A DNA stretch of 64,000 bases from Roseateles puraquae (GCF_002205845.1 NZ_NISI01000002.1:372001-436000); one strand, 5' to 3'. Shown: positions 54,726 to 63,507, counted from the first letter of the stretch. Translations and numbers: made by a program. Notes: generated by a model not told the origin, from the letters alone.

Positions 54726-54827
54726 GTCGGGGAACTTTTCGGGTGGACTCGGCCACACAGGCGCTGGTGGTTGCGGCGGCTATCCCGTCGGGCGAACCAG
54801 CAGCTGGAATCAGCAACAGGAGTCAGC

Positions 54828-55403
54828 ATGGGTATTTTCGACAAGGGTGCGTCGCTCGTTTCCGTCTGGCAGAAGATCAAGCTCGACGCCGAGAAGGTGC
54901 GGGGCGGCAAGAAGCCTGGCGGCAAGATGGGCTTCGAGCCGCTCATCAAGAGTCTGGAAGCGGCGATGAAGAGCAAGACGCCGGAGCTGGGCAAGATCAA
55001 GGCGGGCATCGCGGCGCTGCGCATCGACATGAACCGGTACAAGGCCACGCTGGACCCGGTGGCCGAGAAGGGCTTCATCAACGGCATCACCGCCTTCGTG
55101 AAGCTCGTGACCGACCTGGAGCAGGCCGCGGAGGGCGCCATCAAGCTGGGCGCTGGCAACGCGGCCCTCGTGGCCAAGCTGACCGACTTCGCGCGTGTCA
55201 ATGCCGTCATGAAGGGCTTCACCGAGGATCTCGACGTCGCCTTGAAGGAGCTGGCCCAGCTGACCACCGGCGACATCAAGGTCGGCAAGGAGGATCTCAA
55301 GCCCATCCATGCCGCCTACATGAAAGCCAAGCGCGCCATGGACGGCGCGATCAAGACTCAACCGGTGTACGAGAGGGCTTTCGCCAAACTCTCGTCCGCG
55401 TGA
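54828..55403 (+). CDS. Helical protein of unknown function, antisense within the bio cluster
   Basis: 191 residues, ATG with ACAGGAG upstream. The sequence is Lys/Ala-rich, lacks Cys and Trp-rich cores, and is mostly predicted helix (FEPLIKSLEAAMKSKTPELG, YKATLDPVAEKGFINGITAF, LTDFARVNAVMKGFTEDLDV). No signal peptide or membrane segment is seen. Codon third positions are GC-rich like the neighbours, supporting a real gene. It is the only + strand gene between 47935 and 63643; it diverges from bioD and its last 46 nt overlap the end of bioF. I do not recognise the family. Confidence 0.78.
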   Translation: MGIFDKGASLVSVWQKIKLDAEKVRGGKKPGGKMGFEPLIKSLEAAMKSKTPELGKIKAGIAALRIDMNRYKATLDPVAEKGFINGITAFVKLVTDLEQAAEGAIKLGAGNAALVAKLTDFARVNAVMKGFTEDLDVALKELAQLTTGDIKVGKEDLKPIHAAYMKAKRAMDGAIKTQPVYERAFAKLSSA

Positions 55404-56623
55404 GGCGGGGGCGCCGAGGCATCGAGCTCCGCGGCGGCGCGGCCCAGCGCGGTGAGCAGCTGGTCGACGTCGGCCGCGGTGTGCGTGGCGCACAACGTGA
55501 TGCGAAGCCGTGCCGTGCCGGCGGCGACCGTGGGCGGTCGGATGCCCGGCACCCGCAGGCCGGCGGCCTCGAGCGCTGCGGCCAGCGCCATCACTTCGGC
55601 ATTGCCGCCGATGACGAGCGGCTGGATGGGCGTGGTGGCCTCGGTGAGTGACCAGCCCAGCCGCGGGTGGCGTTCGATCAGCGCGACGAGCCCGGCACGC
55701 AGTTGGCCTTGCAGCCGGGCGAGGTTGGCGCGGCGCGCCGTGCCCAGCGGCCCCTCGATCAGTGCGAAGCTGGTCAGCAGCGCATGCTCGACCGCCGGTG
55801 GCGACGCCGTCGAGAAGATGAAGTTGCGCGCCGCCTGCAGCAGGTACTCGACGATGGTGGTGTGTGCCGCAACGAAGGCGCCCGCCAGGCCTGCCGCCTT
55901 GCCAAGCGTACCGACGAGGATGAGGCGCTCGCTGCGCAGCCCGAAGTGCTCCAGCGAGCCGCGGCCCTGGGCGCCCAGCACGCCGAAGCCGTGGGCATCG
56001 TCCACCACCAGCCAGGCGTCGAACTCATTCGCCAGCGCCAGCAGAGCGGGCAGGGGCGCGAGGTCGCCGTCCATGCTGAAGACGGCGTCCGTCACGATGA
56101 GCTTGACCTGGGCGGTGCTGGCTTCCAGCAGCGTGCGCAGGCCCGCCACGTCGGCGTGGCCATAGCGAGTGACACGGGCCTTGGCCAGTCGCGCGGCGTC
56201 GATGAGGGAGGCGTGGTTGAGCTGCTCGGAGAAGATCTCGGTGTGCTCGTCGCCCAGCGCCGTGACGACCGCGAGGTTGGCCATGTAGCCCGTGCAAAAG
56301 CCGATGGCGCGCGCCTGCGGGATGTGGGGTGCGTACCAGCGTGCCAGCGTGTCGGTCACGGCCTCATGTGCGGCGCTGTGGCCGCTGACCAGCGGCGAGG
56401 CACCCGAGCCGCCGCCCCAGCGACGCGCGCCTTCAGCCAGCGCCTCGGCCACGGCGGGCTCGGCCGCGAGGCCCAGGTAGTCGTTCGAGCAGAACATCAG
56501 CAGCTCACGGCCATTGACGGTCTGGCGCGGCGCCGTGCCGGTGTCGGCGCGCCGCAGGCTGCGCTTGAGGCTCTGCGCCGAGACGGCGGCGAGCTTGGCG
56601 CTCAGGTGATCAAGCAAGGACAT
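55358..56623 (-). CDS. bioF: 8-amino-7-oxononanoate synthase
   Basis: 421 residues. PLP enzyme condensing pimeloyl thioester with alanine: NDYLGLAAEPAVAEAL, GSGASPLVSGHSAAHEAVTD, VDDAHGFGVLG (PLP Asp/His) and Schiff-base Lys in VGTLGKAAGLAGAFVA. It is about 30 residues longer than E. coli BioF, the extra being a C-terminal Ala/Pro-rich tail (ELDASAPPPHADESLAKALS) that coincides with the overlap with the antisense gene. It overlaps bioA by 14 nt. Confidence 0.95.
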   Translation of the reverse strand: MSLLDHLSAKLAAVSAQSLKRSLRRADTGTAPRQTVNGRELLMFCSNDYLGLAAEPAVAEALAEGARRWGGGSGASPLVSGHSAAHEAVTDTLARWYAPHIPQARAIGFCTGYMANLAVVTALGDEHTEIFSEQLNHASLIDAARLAKARVTRYGHADVAGLRTLLEASTAQVKLIVTDAVFSMDGDLAPLPALLALANEFDAWLVVDDAHGFGVLGAQGRGSLEHFGLRSERLILVGTLGKAAGLAGAFVAAHTTIVEYLLQAARNFIFSTASPPAVEHALLTSFALIEGPLGTARRANLARLQGQLRAGLVALIERHPRLGWSLTEATTPIQPLVIGGNAEVMALAAALEAAGLRVPGIRPPTVAAGTARLRITLCATHTAADVDQLLTALGRAAAELDASAPPPHADESLAKALSYTG

Positions 56624-57956
56624 CGTTCAAGGTCGCCGTCACGGCCTCGGCCAGGAAGGCCGCGGTCGCGTCGTCGATCAGGTAAGGGGGCATCAGGTAG
56701 ACGGTGCTGCCGATCGGTCGGATCAGCAGTTCGTGCGCACGGGCCTTCAGGTGGAAGGTCTCGGCGAAGCGCGGCGGGGCGTTCGGCACATCGAAGGCCA
56801 GGATCATGCCGCGCTGGCGCAGATGAGCCACGCGTGGGGCCAGCGGCGCGAAGGCGCGCGTGAGGCGCGCCGCCTGGGCGCGGGTGTCGTCCAGCAAGCC
56901 GGCATCGAAGCGGTCCAGCACCGCATTGGCCGCCGCGCAGGCGAGCGGGTTGCCGGTGTAGCTGTGCGAATGCAGGAAGCCCCGGGTGACGTCCTCGCTC
57001 CAGAAGGCGTCGAAGACCTCGTCGGTGGTGAGCACCAGCGACAGCGCCATCGTGCCGCCAGTGATGCCCTTGCTCAGCAAGATGAAGTCGGGCCAGTCCT
57101 GCGCAGGGGCCGAGCGCCTCTGTGTCTCTGTGCCTCTGTGGCTGTGTTGTTGAGCCGCGCCGGCCACCTGCTCCCACGCAAAGAAGGTACCGGTGCGCCC
57201 ACAGCCCACCGCAATCTCGTCGGCGATGAGGTGCACGCCGAACTCGCGCGTCAGCGCCCGCAGGCCGCGCAGGTACTCGGGCGAGTACATCACCATGCCC
57301 GCCGCGCCCTGGATGAGCGGCTCCACGATGACGCAGGCGATCTGCGCATGCCGCTCGGCCAGCAGCGCGCGCATCGCGGCCAGGGCCTCGGCCTCGTTGC
57401 CGCGCCGCGCATCGGGCGAGGCCACGATGTGGGCGCGCATCAGCAGCGGGTCATACGCATCGCGGAACACCTGCACATCGGTCACGCTCAGCGCCCCGAG
57501 CGTCTCACCGTGGTAGCTGTTCTGCAGGCAGACGAATTCGCGCTTCTCGGGCTGGCCGCGGTTCTTCCAGCTGTGAAAGCTCTGCTTGAGTGCGATCTCT
57601 ACGGCGCTCGCCCCGTCGCTGCCAAAGAAGGCATGGCCCAGCGCCCCGCCGGTGCGGGCCGACAACCGCTCGGCCAGGCGCACAGCGGGTTCGTGCGTGC
57701 AGCCGGCCAGCATCACGTGGGGCAGGGTGTCGAGCTGGGCCTTGATGGCGTCATGCAGGGCCTTGTCGCTGTGGCCGAACAGGTTGACCCACCAGGACGA
57801 ATTGGCGTCGAAGTAGCGGCGGCCGTCAGTGTCGATGAGCCAGGGGCCCTCGCCGCGGGCGATGGGCAGCGGCGGCACCTGGGCCAGGCGTGCCATCTGC
57901 GTGCAGGGATGCCAGACGGCGGCGCGGCTGCGTTGGGCGAGGTCGGGGGCGGTCAT
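56610..57956 (-). CDS. bioA: Adenosylmethionine-8-amino-7-oxononanoate aminotransferase
   Basis: 448 residues. Class III aminotransferase: VWHPCTQMAR at the N-terminus, GSDGASAVEIALKQSFHSW, QNSYHGETLGALSVTD, ADEIAVGCGRTGTFFAWEQ and PLP lysine in LLSKGITGG. It makes DAPA, using SAM as amino donor. About 17 residues (QHSHRGTETQRR and neighbours, about 268-284) between the CGRTG block and the PDFILLSKG block are extra relative to standard BioA and are encoded by a CACAGAGG-type repeat. The fold probably tolerates this surface loop. It lies 8 nt after the preceding gene. Confidence 0.94.
   Translation of the reverse strand: MTAPDLAQRSRAAVWHPCTQMARLAQVPPLPIARGEGPWLIDTDGRRYFDANSSWWVNLFGHSDKALHDAIKAQLDTLPHVMLAGCTHEPAVRLAERLSARTGGALGHAFFGSDGASAVEIALKQSFHSWKNRGQPEKREFVCLQNSYHGETLGALSVTDVQVFRDAYDPLLMRAHIVASPDARRGNEAEALAAMRALLAERHAQIACVIVEPLIQGAAGMVMYSPEYLRGLRALTREFGVHLIADEIAVGCGRTGTFFAWEQVAGAAQQHSHRGTETQRRSAPAQDWPDFILLSKGITGGTMALSLVLTTDEVFDAFWSEDVTRGFLHSHSYTGNPLACAAANAVLDRFDAGLLDDTRAQAARLTRAFAPLAPRVAHLRQRGMILAFDVPNAPPRFAETFHLKARAHELLIRPIGSTVYLMPPYLIDDATAAFLAEAVTATLNDVLA
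57113..57152 (-). repeat. CACAGAGG-type repeat inserted in frame in bioA
   Basis: Read on the minus strand, about 30 nt consist of repeats of CACAGAGG/CACAGAGAC, encoding HRGTETQRR. Similar low-complexity CACAGAGACACAGAGG stretches occur between genes in many bacteria. Here the length keeps the bioA frame open. Its composition (AC/AG-rich) is plainly unlike the surrounding GC-rich codons. Confidence 0.7.
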
Positions 57957-57964
57957 CGTTCGGG

Positions 57965-58462
57965 TCAGGGCAGGCGCGGCTGGAACTGCGGCACCGTGGC
58001 GTTGAACAGGGCCACCGCAGCCGCGCGATCGGGGCCGCAGAGCATCAGGAAGTGCAGCAGTTTGCGCGGGGTCGCATAGCCAAGGTAGAGCGCCACCTGT
58101 TCGCCCGGCAGCTCGGCGGCGAAAGACAGCTCCAGGCCGGCGCCACTGCGATGCGGGCGCACCTGCTGCTGCAGCGTCTGCCAGAGGCCGGGCGTGGCGG
58201 CGGGCAAGGCGGCCAGGCGTCGGGCGATGACTTCGGCGGCCAGGGCCTGCAGGTCGGTGGCACCGCTCTCGATGAAGTCCACCGACACGATGAGGGCGGC
58301 GTCGGCCGCCGGCTCGTGGAAGGCCACGGTGTTGTCACCCGCGTGCGCTTGGGCCTGCCAGGCCGGCGGCAGGTCCAGCACGAACTCGGAGTAGACATGG
58401 CCCTGCTTCACCACCGGGTCGGCCGGTGGCGGCGTGAGGTTGACGCTGTAGCGGTAGAGCAT
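57965..58462 (-). CDS. Conserved-type cytosolic protein of unknown function in the liu-bio operon
   Basis: 165 residues. Start ATG at 58462 lies 2 nt after the hydratase stop (TGAACATG) and the stop is 8 nt before bioA, so it is firmly within the operon. The sequence has alternating beta strands (YSEFVLDLPPAWQAQAHAGD, ALIVSVDFIESGATDLQALA) and ends in LLHFLMLCGPDRAAAVALFN, vaguely like DcrB/PsbP-type folds, but there is no signal peptide. I cannot assign a function. Confidence 0.78.
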   Translation of the reverse strand: MLYRYSVNLTPPPADPVVKQGHVYSEFVLDLPPAWQAQAHAGDNTVAFHEPAADAALIVSVDFIESGATDLQALAAEVIARRLAALPAATPGLWQTLQQQVRPHRSGAGLELSFAAELPGEQVALYLGYATPRKLLHFLMLCGPDRAAAVALFNATVPQFQPRLP

Positions 58463-58464
58463 GT

Positions 58465-59250
58465 TCAGCCGGCCAGCCACCCGGGGCGGGTCTTGTTCAG
58501 GAAGCTCTGCACGCCTTCCCGGCCCTCGGCGCTCGCGCGGATGTCGGCAATTCGGCGGGCCGTGTCGTCGCGCAGCGCGGGCGTGATCTCGCGGCCGGCC
58601 ACGTCCTTCACGAGCTGCTTGCAGGCGCGCACGGCGGCGGGGCCATTGGCGGTCAAGGCCGCGGTGAGTTCGTCGACCTGGGCGTCCAGCGCCTCGGCCG
58701 CCACCACCTCATGCACCAGTCCCAGCCGGTGCGCCTGGGCCGCGCTGAAGCGCTCGGCCGTGACGAAGTAGCGGCGCGAGGCTTGTTCGCCCAGGGCCTT
58801 GACCACGTACGGGCCGATGGTGGCCGGCAGCAGGCCCAGCTTGGCCTCGCTGAGGCAGAAGCCGGCGCTGTCGACCGCGACCACGATGTCGGCGCAGGCC
58901 ACCAGCCCCACGCCGCCCGCGTACACATCGCCCTGCACCCGCGCGATGACGGGCACGGGGCAGGCATAGATCGCCCACAGCATGTCGGCCAGGCGGCTGG
59001 CGTCGGCGTGGTTCTCCTCCCACGAGTAGCCGGCCATGGCTTTCATCCAGTTCAGATCAGCCCCGGCGCAGAAGGCCTTGCCTTCAGCGGCGAGCACGAT
59101 GGCCCGCAGGCTGGCGTCCTGGCCGAGCGTGGTGAAGGCGCCGGTCAGCTCGGCGATGAGCTCGGCGTTGAAGGCGTTGCGCACGTCAGGCCGGTTGAGC
59201 GTGACGCGGGCGGTATGCCCGTGGCGGGTGATCAAGAGAGGCGAGGTCAT
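58465..59250 (-). CDS. liuC: Enoyl-CoA hydratase, probable methylglutaconyl-CoA hydratase
   Basis: 261 residues of crotonase fold: VTLNRPDVRNAFNAELIAEL, the oxyanion-hole segment AEGKAFCAGADLNWMKAMAG and RVQGDVYAGGVGLVACADIV. LNWMK is typical of the methylglutaconyl-CoA hydratase (AUH/LiuC) branch. It hydrates 3-methylglutaconyl-CoA to HMG-CoA, between the carboxylase and HMG-CoA lyase steps. It overlaps the secreted hydrolase gene by 4 nt. Confidence 0.92.
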   Translation of the reverse strand: MTSPLLITRHGHTARVTLNRPDVRNAFNAELIAELTGAFTTLGQDASLRAIVLAAEGKAFCAGADLNWMKAMAGYSWEENHADASRLADMLWAIYACPVPVIARVQGDVYAGGVGLVACADIVVAVDSAGFCLSEAKLGLLPATIGPYVVKALGEQASRRYFVTAERFSAAQAHRLGLVHEVVAAEALDAQVDELTAALTANGPAAVRACKQLVKDVAGREITPALRDDTARRIADIRASAEGREGVQSFLNKTRPGWLAG

Positions 59251-60479
59251 GGCGAACTCCGGACGAGGTGCTCGTCGACGGCATAGAGCTGGCAGGCCGA
59301 AGCCGGCGTGCCGCTGGCGTCGGTTCGGATGTTGCGCCCACAGAACGCCAGCGCGCGGGACAGCGCATCGTCACCGCTGGCATAGCCCCAGTGGCCCTGA
59401 CCGTCGATGGCGAAGGCGCGGGGCAGCTTGGCGGCCAGGAACTTCTGGAAGCCGACGAGCTGTTCGGCCTTGCTGCCCTCGGGCGCACTGGACTCGCCGG
59501 CCAGCGGGGCGGCCAGCGGGGGCGACGCGATACGGCCTGGTGGCGCGAAGCCCAGAGGCGCCAGGAATTCATCGACCAGCGGCTGCCAGACGTCGTTGCC
59601 GGCCGTGAAGAGCTTGTGGCCATCGGTGCCGAAGGCGGGCAGCACGCGCAGGTCCACCTGGCCGCCCGCCTCGGCATAGGCCTTGGCCCAGCGTCGTGCG
59701 TGGCCCAGGTTGAAGAACTGGTCGTTCTCGGCGTAGATCCACAGCGTCGGGGTGGGCGGCGGCGTCCGGGCGTTGCCCTCGGCGTAGGCGCGGTAGAGCC
59801 GGCGGAGTTGGTCGCTCTGGCACGGGTCGCCAGGGTGCTTCTCCGGATCGCCTCCGTGACCGCCAGCAAAATTGATTGCAGCCACCTGGCCTGGCACGTG
59901 CGCCGACGTGGCGGCGAGGGTGGCAATGCCCCCGACCGACACCCCGACCAGCACGGTGCGGCTGGCGTCGATGTCCGGCTGCCGGGCCATGAAAGCCTGC
60001 ACCGTCAAGATCTGTTCGGCGGCGGCGCGCAGCGCGGCGCCGAAGCGCGGGGCTTCGCAGGAGACGCTGCTCTCGGGGTCGCCGGCACTCGCCAGCTCGC
60101 CGTAGCCCAGGCGCAGCGGCACGGCCACTGCAAAACCCTTGCGCACGAAGTAGCGTGCGGCGGATTCATACCGCATGCGCTTGTACTCGGCGCGCCGGGC
60201 TGTGTCCCGACCATGGCTGATGACGACCAGCGGGAAGGGGCCCGGGCCCGGCGGGCGGAAGGTGGTGACGAGCAGCTCACCCTGCACTGTCTTGCCGAAG
60301 GCGTCCTCCACCCGGGCCGGCACACGCACGATGGCTTCACGCACGTCGGCCTGCAGCCGCTCGGGGGCGGACGCGGCCGCTGCGGCTGGCACAGCGGCTG
60401 CGGGCGCCTGCGCCTGCACAGCGCTGCTCAGCACGGCCCATGCCACGCCGAGCAGCAGCCAGCAACGGCACGGCCTCAT
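59247..60479 (-). CDS. Secreted alpha/beta-hydrolase (dienelactone hydrolase-like), paralog A
   Basis: 410 residues. Signal peptide 1-24 (CWLLLGVAWAVLSSAVQAQA). The alpha/beta-hydrolase core has PLVVISHGRDTARRAEYKRM, the nucleophile elbow GVSVGG (Ser), NFAGGHGGDPEKHPGDPC and PTLWIYAENDQFF (Asp). The His region is FGTDGHKLF. After the core there is an extra C-terminal region of about 110 residues (GFAPPGRIASPPLAAP onward to LVRSSP) absent from paralog B. Expected in the periplasm, which is odd for an operon otherwise handling CoA esters. It overlaps both neighbours by 4 nt. Confidence 0.85.
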   Translation of the reverse strand: MRPCRCWLLLGVAWAVLSSAVQAQAPAAAVPAAAAASAPERLQADVREAIVRVPARVEDAFGKTVQGELLVTTFRPPGPGPFPLVVISHGRDTARRAEYKRMRYESAARYFVRKGFAVAVPLRLGYGELASAGDPESSVSCEAPRFGAALRAAAEQILTVQAFMARQPDIDASRTVLVGVSVGGIATLAATSAHVPGQVAAINFAGGHGGDPEKHPGDPCQSDQLRRLYRAYAEGNARTPPPTPTLWIYAENDQFFNLGHARRWAKAYAEAGGQVDLRVLPAFGTDGHKLFTAGNDVWQPLVDEFLAPLGFAPPGRIASPPLAAPLAGESSAPEGSKAEQLVGFQKFLAAKLPRAFAIDGQGHWGYASGDDALSRALAFCGRNIRTDASGTPASACQLYAVDEHLVRSSP

Positions 60480-61009
60480 GCCGTGGTCTCCGGCGCCAGG
60501 GGCTTCACCATCAACACGCTCGCATAGGTCTTGCCCTGCCACTGCACGCCGCCCACCGTGCGGTAGCCGCGGCGTTCGTAGCGCTGGCGCAGGGCCGTGG
60601 CGGGTTCGGCGGTGTCCAGCGCGATCTGTGTGAAGCCCTGGGCGCGGGCCCAGCCTTCGGCGGCCTCGATGAGGCGCTCGCCCAGTCCGAGGCCGCGGCA
60701 GTCGGGGTGCACGCCGAGCTGGGCCAGGATGGCCGTGCCGGGCGTGGTGTACAGCTGTGGTGTCTCGTCGCCGATGTAGGTCTCGCCGACCGGCTTGGGG
60801 CCGCGCACGGCCACGGTGCCCACCAGGCGCCCGTCGCGCTCGGCCACGAAGGCCTGCGCGTCAGCCAGGCGCTGGCGGGTCACGTCCACTGGCTGGTTGA
60901 CCGCCGTGAAGTTCCAGCCCTGGGCGGCCAGGCTGGCGTAGGCGGCATGCAGCAGCGCGGTCAGCTCGACCAGTGAGTCGGTGTCGCGCAGCGGGCGCAG
61001 CGTGGGCAT
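60476..61009 (-). CDS. GNAT family N-acetyltransferase
   Basis: 177 residues: MPTLRPLRDTDSLVELTALL, LAQLGVHPDCRGLGLGERLIE (acetyl-CoA loop) and FTQIALDTAEPATALRQRYERRG. Substrate unknown. It sits between the two hydrolase paralogs, 3 nt after one stop and overlapping the other start by 4 nt, so it belongs to the operon. Confidence 0.85.
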   Translation of the reverse strand: MPTLRPLRDTDSLVELTALLHAAYASLAAQGWNFTAVNQPVDVTRQRLADAQAFVAERDGRLVGTVAVRGPKPVGETYIGDETPQLYTTPGTAILAQLGVHPDCRGLGLGERLIEAAEGWARAQGFTQIALDTAEPATALRQRYERRGYRTVGGVQWQGKTYASVLMVKPLAPETTA

Positions 61010-61012
61010 GGT

Positions 61013-61885
61013 TCAGTCCTTGATGTCGAAGCCCTGGCGCCGTAGGAAGTCGGCCACCACGGGCTGCCACACCTGCGGAAAGCGCGAGAACAGGCTGTGC
61101 CCGTCTTCGCCGTGCGGCGGAAACTGCTTGAACTCGCCCCGGCCACCCGCGGCCTGGAAGGCCTGGAACCATTCGCGCGGCAGCGTGGGGCCGAAGAAGC
61201 GGTCGTTCTCGGTGTAGGCCCAGAGCATGGGCACGCGCGCCGTCTCGCCGTAGCTGGCAAACATGCGGCGCAGTTGGGCCGGGCCGCAGGGCTGCTCGGG
61301 GTGGGCCTTGGGGTCGCCGCCGCCGCCGCCAGCGAAGTTGATGGCCGCCACCACACCCGACGGATTCAGCGAGGCCAGCGTGACGGCGGTGGCGCCGCCG
61401 AACGATTGCCCCAGCACCACGGTGCGGTCCTTCAGCACGTCGTCACGCTTGAGCAGCTCGGCCAGCAGTTGCACGCTCTGGTCGGCTGCCGCGCGGTAGG
61501 CCGGCGGGTACATGCGGTTGTTGCAGTTGCCGGAGTCCTCGACGTCTTCGCCGCCACTGACGCCGTAGCCGATGCGCGTCGGCAGCGCCACCAGGAAGCC
61601 GCGGTCGGCGAACCAGCGCGAGGCGTCGGAGTAGCGCGCGCGGCCCAGCGCGGCGCGGCCCTCGGCATCCACCGCGCGGCCGTGGTTGAGGATGAGCACG
61701 GGGTGGGGCGCCGGCGTCTCGTCGTTGAAGAACACCGTCACGCGGATGGGCTGGGCCACCGCCTTGCCCCAGGCGTTGGTCACGTGCACAGGCAGGTCGA
61801 ACTGCTGCTCGACGAGCTTGGCGTGGGCTGCCCCCGACAGCGCGGCGGCGAGCATGGCAATGAGGAGGGGTCGTCGCACGCGCAT
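61013..61885 (-). CDS. Secreted alpha/beta-hydrolase (dienelactone hydrolase-like), paralog B
   Basis: 290 residues with signal peptide 1-22 (PLLIAMLAAALSGAAHA). Same architecture as paralog A: PVLILNHGRAVDAEGRAALG, nucleophile GQSFGG, NFAGGGGGDPKAHPEQPCGP, PMLWAYTENDRFFGP and EDGHSLF. It ends where paralog A continues with an extra domain. The ATG overlaps the carboxyltransferase stop (TGATG), the second gene of the operon. Esterase or peptidase-like activity is likely; substrate unknown. Confidence 0.85.
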   Translation of the reverse strand: MRVRRPLLIAMLAAALSGAAHAKLVEQQFDLPVHVTNAWGKAVAQPIRVTVFFNDETPAPHPVLILNHGRAVDAEGRAALGRARYSDASRWFADRGFLVALPTRIGYGVSGGEDVEDSGNCNNRMYPPAYRAAADQSVQLLAELLKRDDVLKDRTVVLGQSFGGATAVTLASLNPSGVVAAINFAGGGGGDPKAHPEQPCGPAQLRRMFASYGETARVPMLWAYTENDRFFGPTLPREWFQAFQAAGGRGEFKQFPPHGEDGHSLFSRFPQVWQPVVADFLRRQGFDIKD

Positions 61886-63492
61886 CACATCCGGAACACG
61901 CCGAATTTCGTGTCGGGAATCGGCGCATTCAACGAGGCCGACAAGCCCAGGGCGAGCACGCGGCGGGTGTCGGCCGGGTCGATGACGCCGTCGTCCCACA
62001 GCCGCGCGGAGGCGTAGTAGGGGTGGCCTTGGTCTTCGTATTGCTGGCGCAGCGGGGCCTTGAAGGCTTCTTCCTCCTCGGCGCTCCAGTGGCCGCCCTT
62101 GGCCTCGATGGCGTCACGGCGCAGCGTGGACAGCACGCTGGCCGCCTGCTCGCCGCCCATGACCGAGATGCGCGCGTTCGGCCACATCCACAGGAAGCGG
62201 GGCGAGTAGGCGCGGCCGCACATGCCGTAATTGCCGGCGCCAAACGACCCGCCGATGATGACGGTGAACTTGGGCACCTGGGCGCAGGCCACGGCGGTCA
62301 CCATCTTGGCGCCGGCCCGCGCGATGCCCTCGTTCTCGTACTTGCGGCCCACCATGAAGCCGGTGATGTTCTGCAGGAACACCAGCGGGATCTTGCGCTG
62401 GCAGCACAGCTCGATGAAGTGCGCGCCCTTGTTGGCGCTCTCGGCAAACAGGATGCCGTTGTTGGCCACGATGCCCACCGGCATGCCCTCGATGTGCGCG
62501 AAGCCGCAGACCAGCGTGGCGCCGTAGCGGGCCTTGAACTCGTCGAACTCGGAGCCGTCCACGAGGCGGGCGATGACCTCGCGCACGTCAAAGGGCTTGC
62601 GGGTGTCGGTCGGGATGACGCCGTGCAGCTCGGCCGGGTCGAAGGCGGGCGGGCGCGGTGCCTGCAGGGCCAGCGGGGCGGGCTTGGTCCGGTTCAGCCG
62701 CGCGACGGACTGGCGTGCGATGGCCAGCGCATGGGTGTCGTTGTTCGCGAGGTGGTCGGCCACGCCGGACAGGCGGGTGTGCACGTCGCCGCCGCCCAGG
62801 TCCTCGGCGCTCACCACCTCGCCGGTGGCCGCCTTCACCAGCGGCGGGCCGCCCAGGAAGATAGTGCCCTGGTTCTTGACGATGATGGTCTCGTCGCTCA
62901 TGGCGGGCACGTAGGCGCCACCGGCCGTGCACGAACCCATCACCACCGCGATCTGCGGAATGCCCTTGGCCGACAGGTTGGCCTGGTTGTAGAAGATGCG
63001 GCCGAAGTGGTCGCGGTCGGGGAAGACCTCGTCCTGGTTGGGCAGGTTGGCGCCGCCGCTGTCCACGAGGTAGAGGCAGGGCAGGTGGTTCTGGTCGGCA
63101 ATCTCCTGCGCGCGCAGGTGCTTCTTGACGGTGATGGGGTAGTAGGTGCCGCCCTTCACGGTCGCGTCGTTGCACACGATGACGCATTCCACGCCCGACA
63201 CCCGGCCGATGCCCGCCACCACGCCGCCACCGGGTGCGGCGTTGTCATACAGGTTCAGGCCGGCCAGGGGTGCGATTTCCAGGAAGGGCGTGCCCGGGTC
63301 GAGCAGCATTTCCACGCGGTCGCGTGGCAGCAGCTTGCCGCGGGCGGTGTGCTTGGCGCGCGCGGCCTCGCCGCCACCCTGGGCGATCTGGGCGAGCTTG
63401 GCATTCAGGTCGTCGATCAGCCCGCGCATGGCGTCGGCATTGGCCTTGAAGTCGGCCGAACGGGGATTGAGCTGGGTGGTCAGGACCGGCAT
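61885..63492 (-). CDS. liuB: 3-methylcrotonyl-CoA carboxylase, carboxyltransferase beta subunit
   Basis: 535 residues. Carboxyltransferase of the MccB type: [28 protein letters not shown]-like [54 protein letters not shown] and [20 protein letters not shown]. The combination [20 protein letters not shown] and [16 protein letters not shown] is characteristic of methylcrotonyl-CoA over propionyl-CoA carboxylase. Start at 63492 has CGGAG five nucleotides upstream. It is the first gene of the string. Its partner liuD is 9 kb downstream with bio genes between. Confidence 0.94.
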   Translation of the reverse strand: MPVLTTQLNPRSADFKANADAMRGLIDDLNAKLAQIAQGGGEAARAKHTARGKLLPRDRVEMLLDPGTPFLEIAPLAGLNLYDNAAPGGGVVAGIGRVSGVECVIVCNDATVKGGTYYPITVKKHLRAQEIADQNHLPCLYLVDSGGANLPNQDEVFPDRDHFGRIFYNQANLSAKGIPQIAVVMGSCTAGGAYVPAMSDETIIVKNQGTIFLGGPPLVKAATGEVVSAEDLGGGDVHTRLSGVADHLANNDTHALAIARQSVARLNRTKPAPLALQAPRPPAFDPAELHGVIPTDTRKPFDVREVIARLVDGSEFDEFKARYGATLVCGFAHIEGMPVGIVANNGILFAESANKGAHFIELCCQRKIPLVFLQNITGFMVGRKYENEGIARAGAKMVTAVACAQVPKFTVIIGGSFGAGNYGMCGRAYSPRFLWMWPNARISVMGGEQAASVLSTLRRDAIEAKGGHWSAEEEEAFKAPLRQQYEDQGHPYYASARLWDDGVIDPADTRRVLALGLSASLNAPIPDTKFGVFRM

Positions 63493-63507
63493 GGTGTCTC
63501 CGGGACG

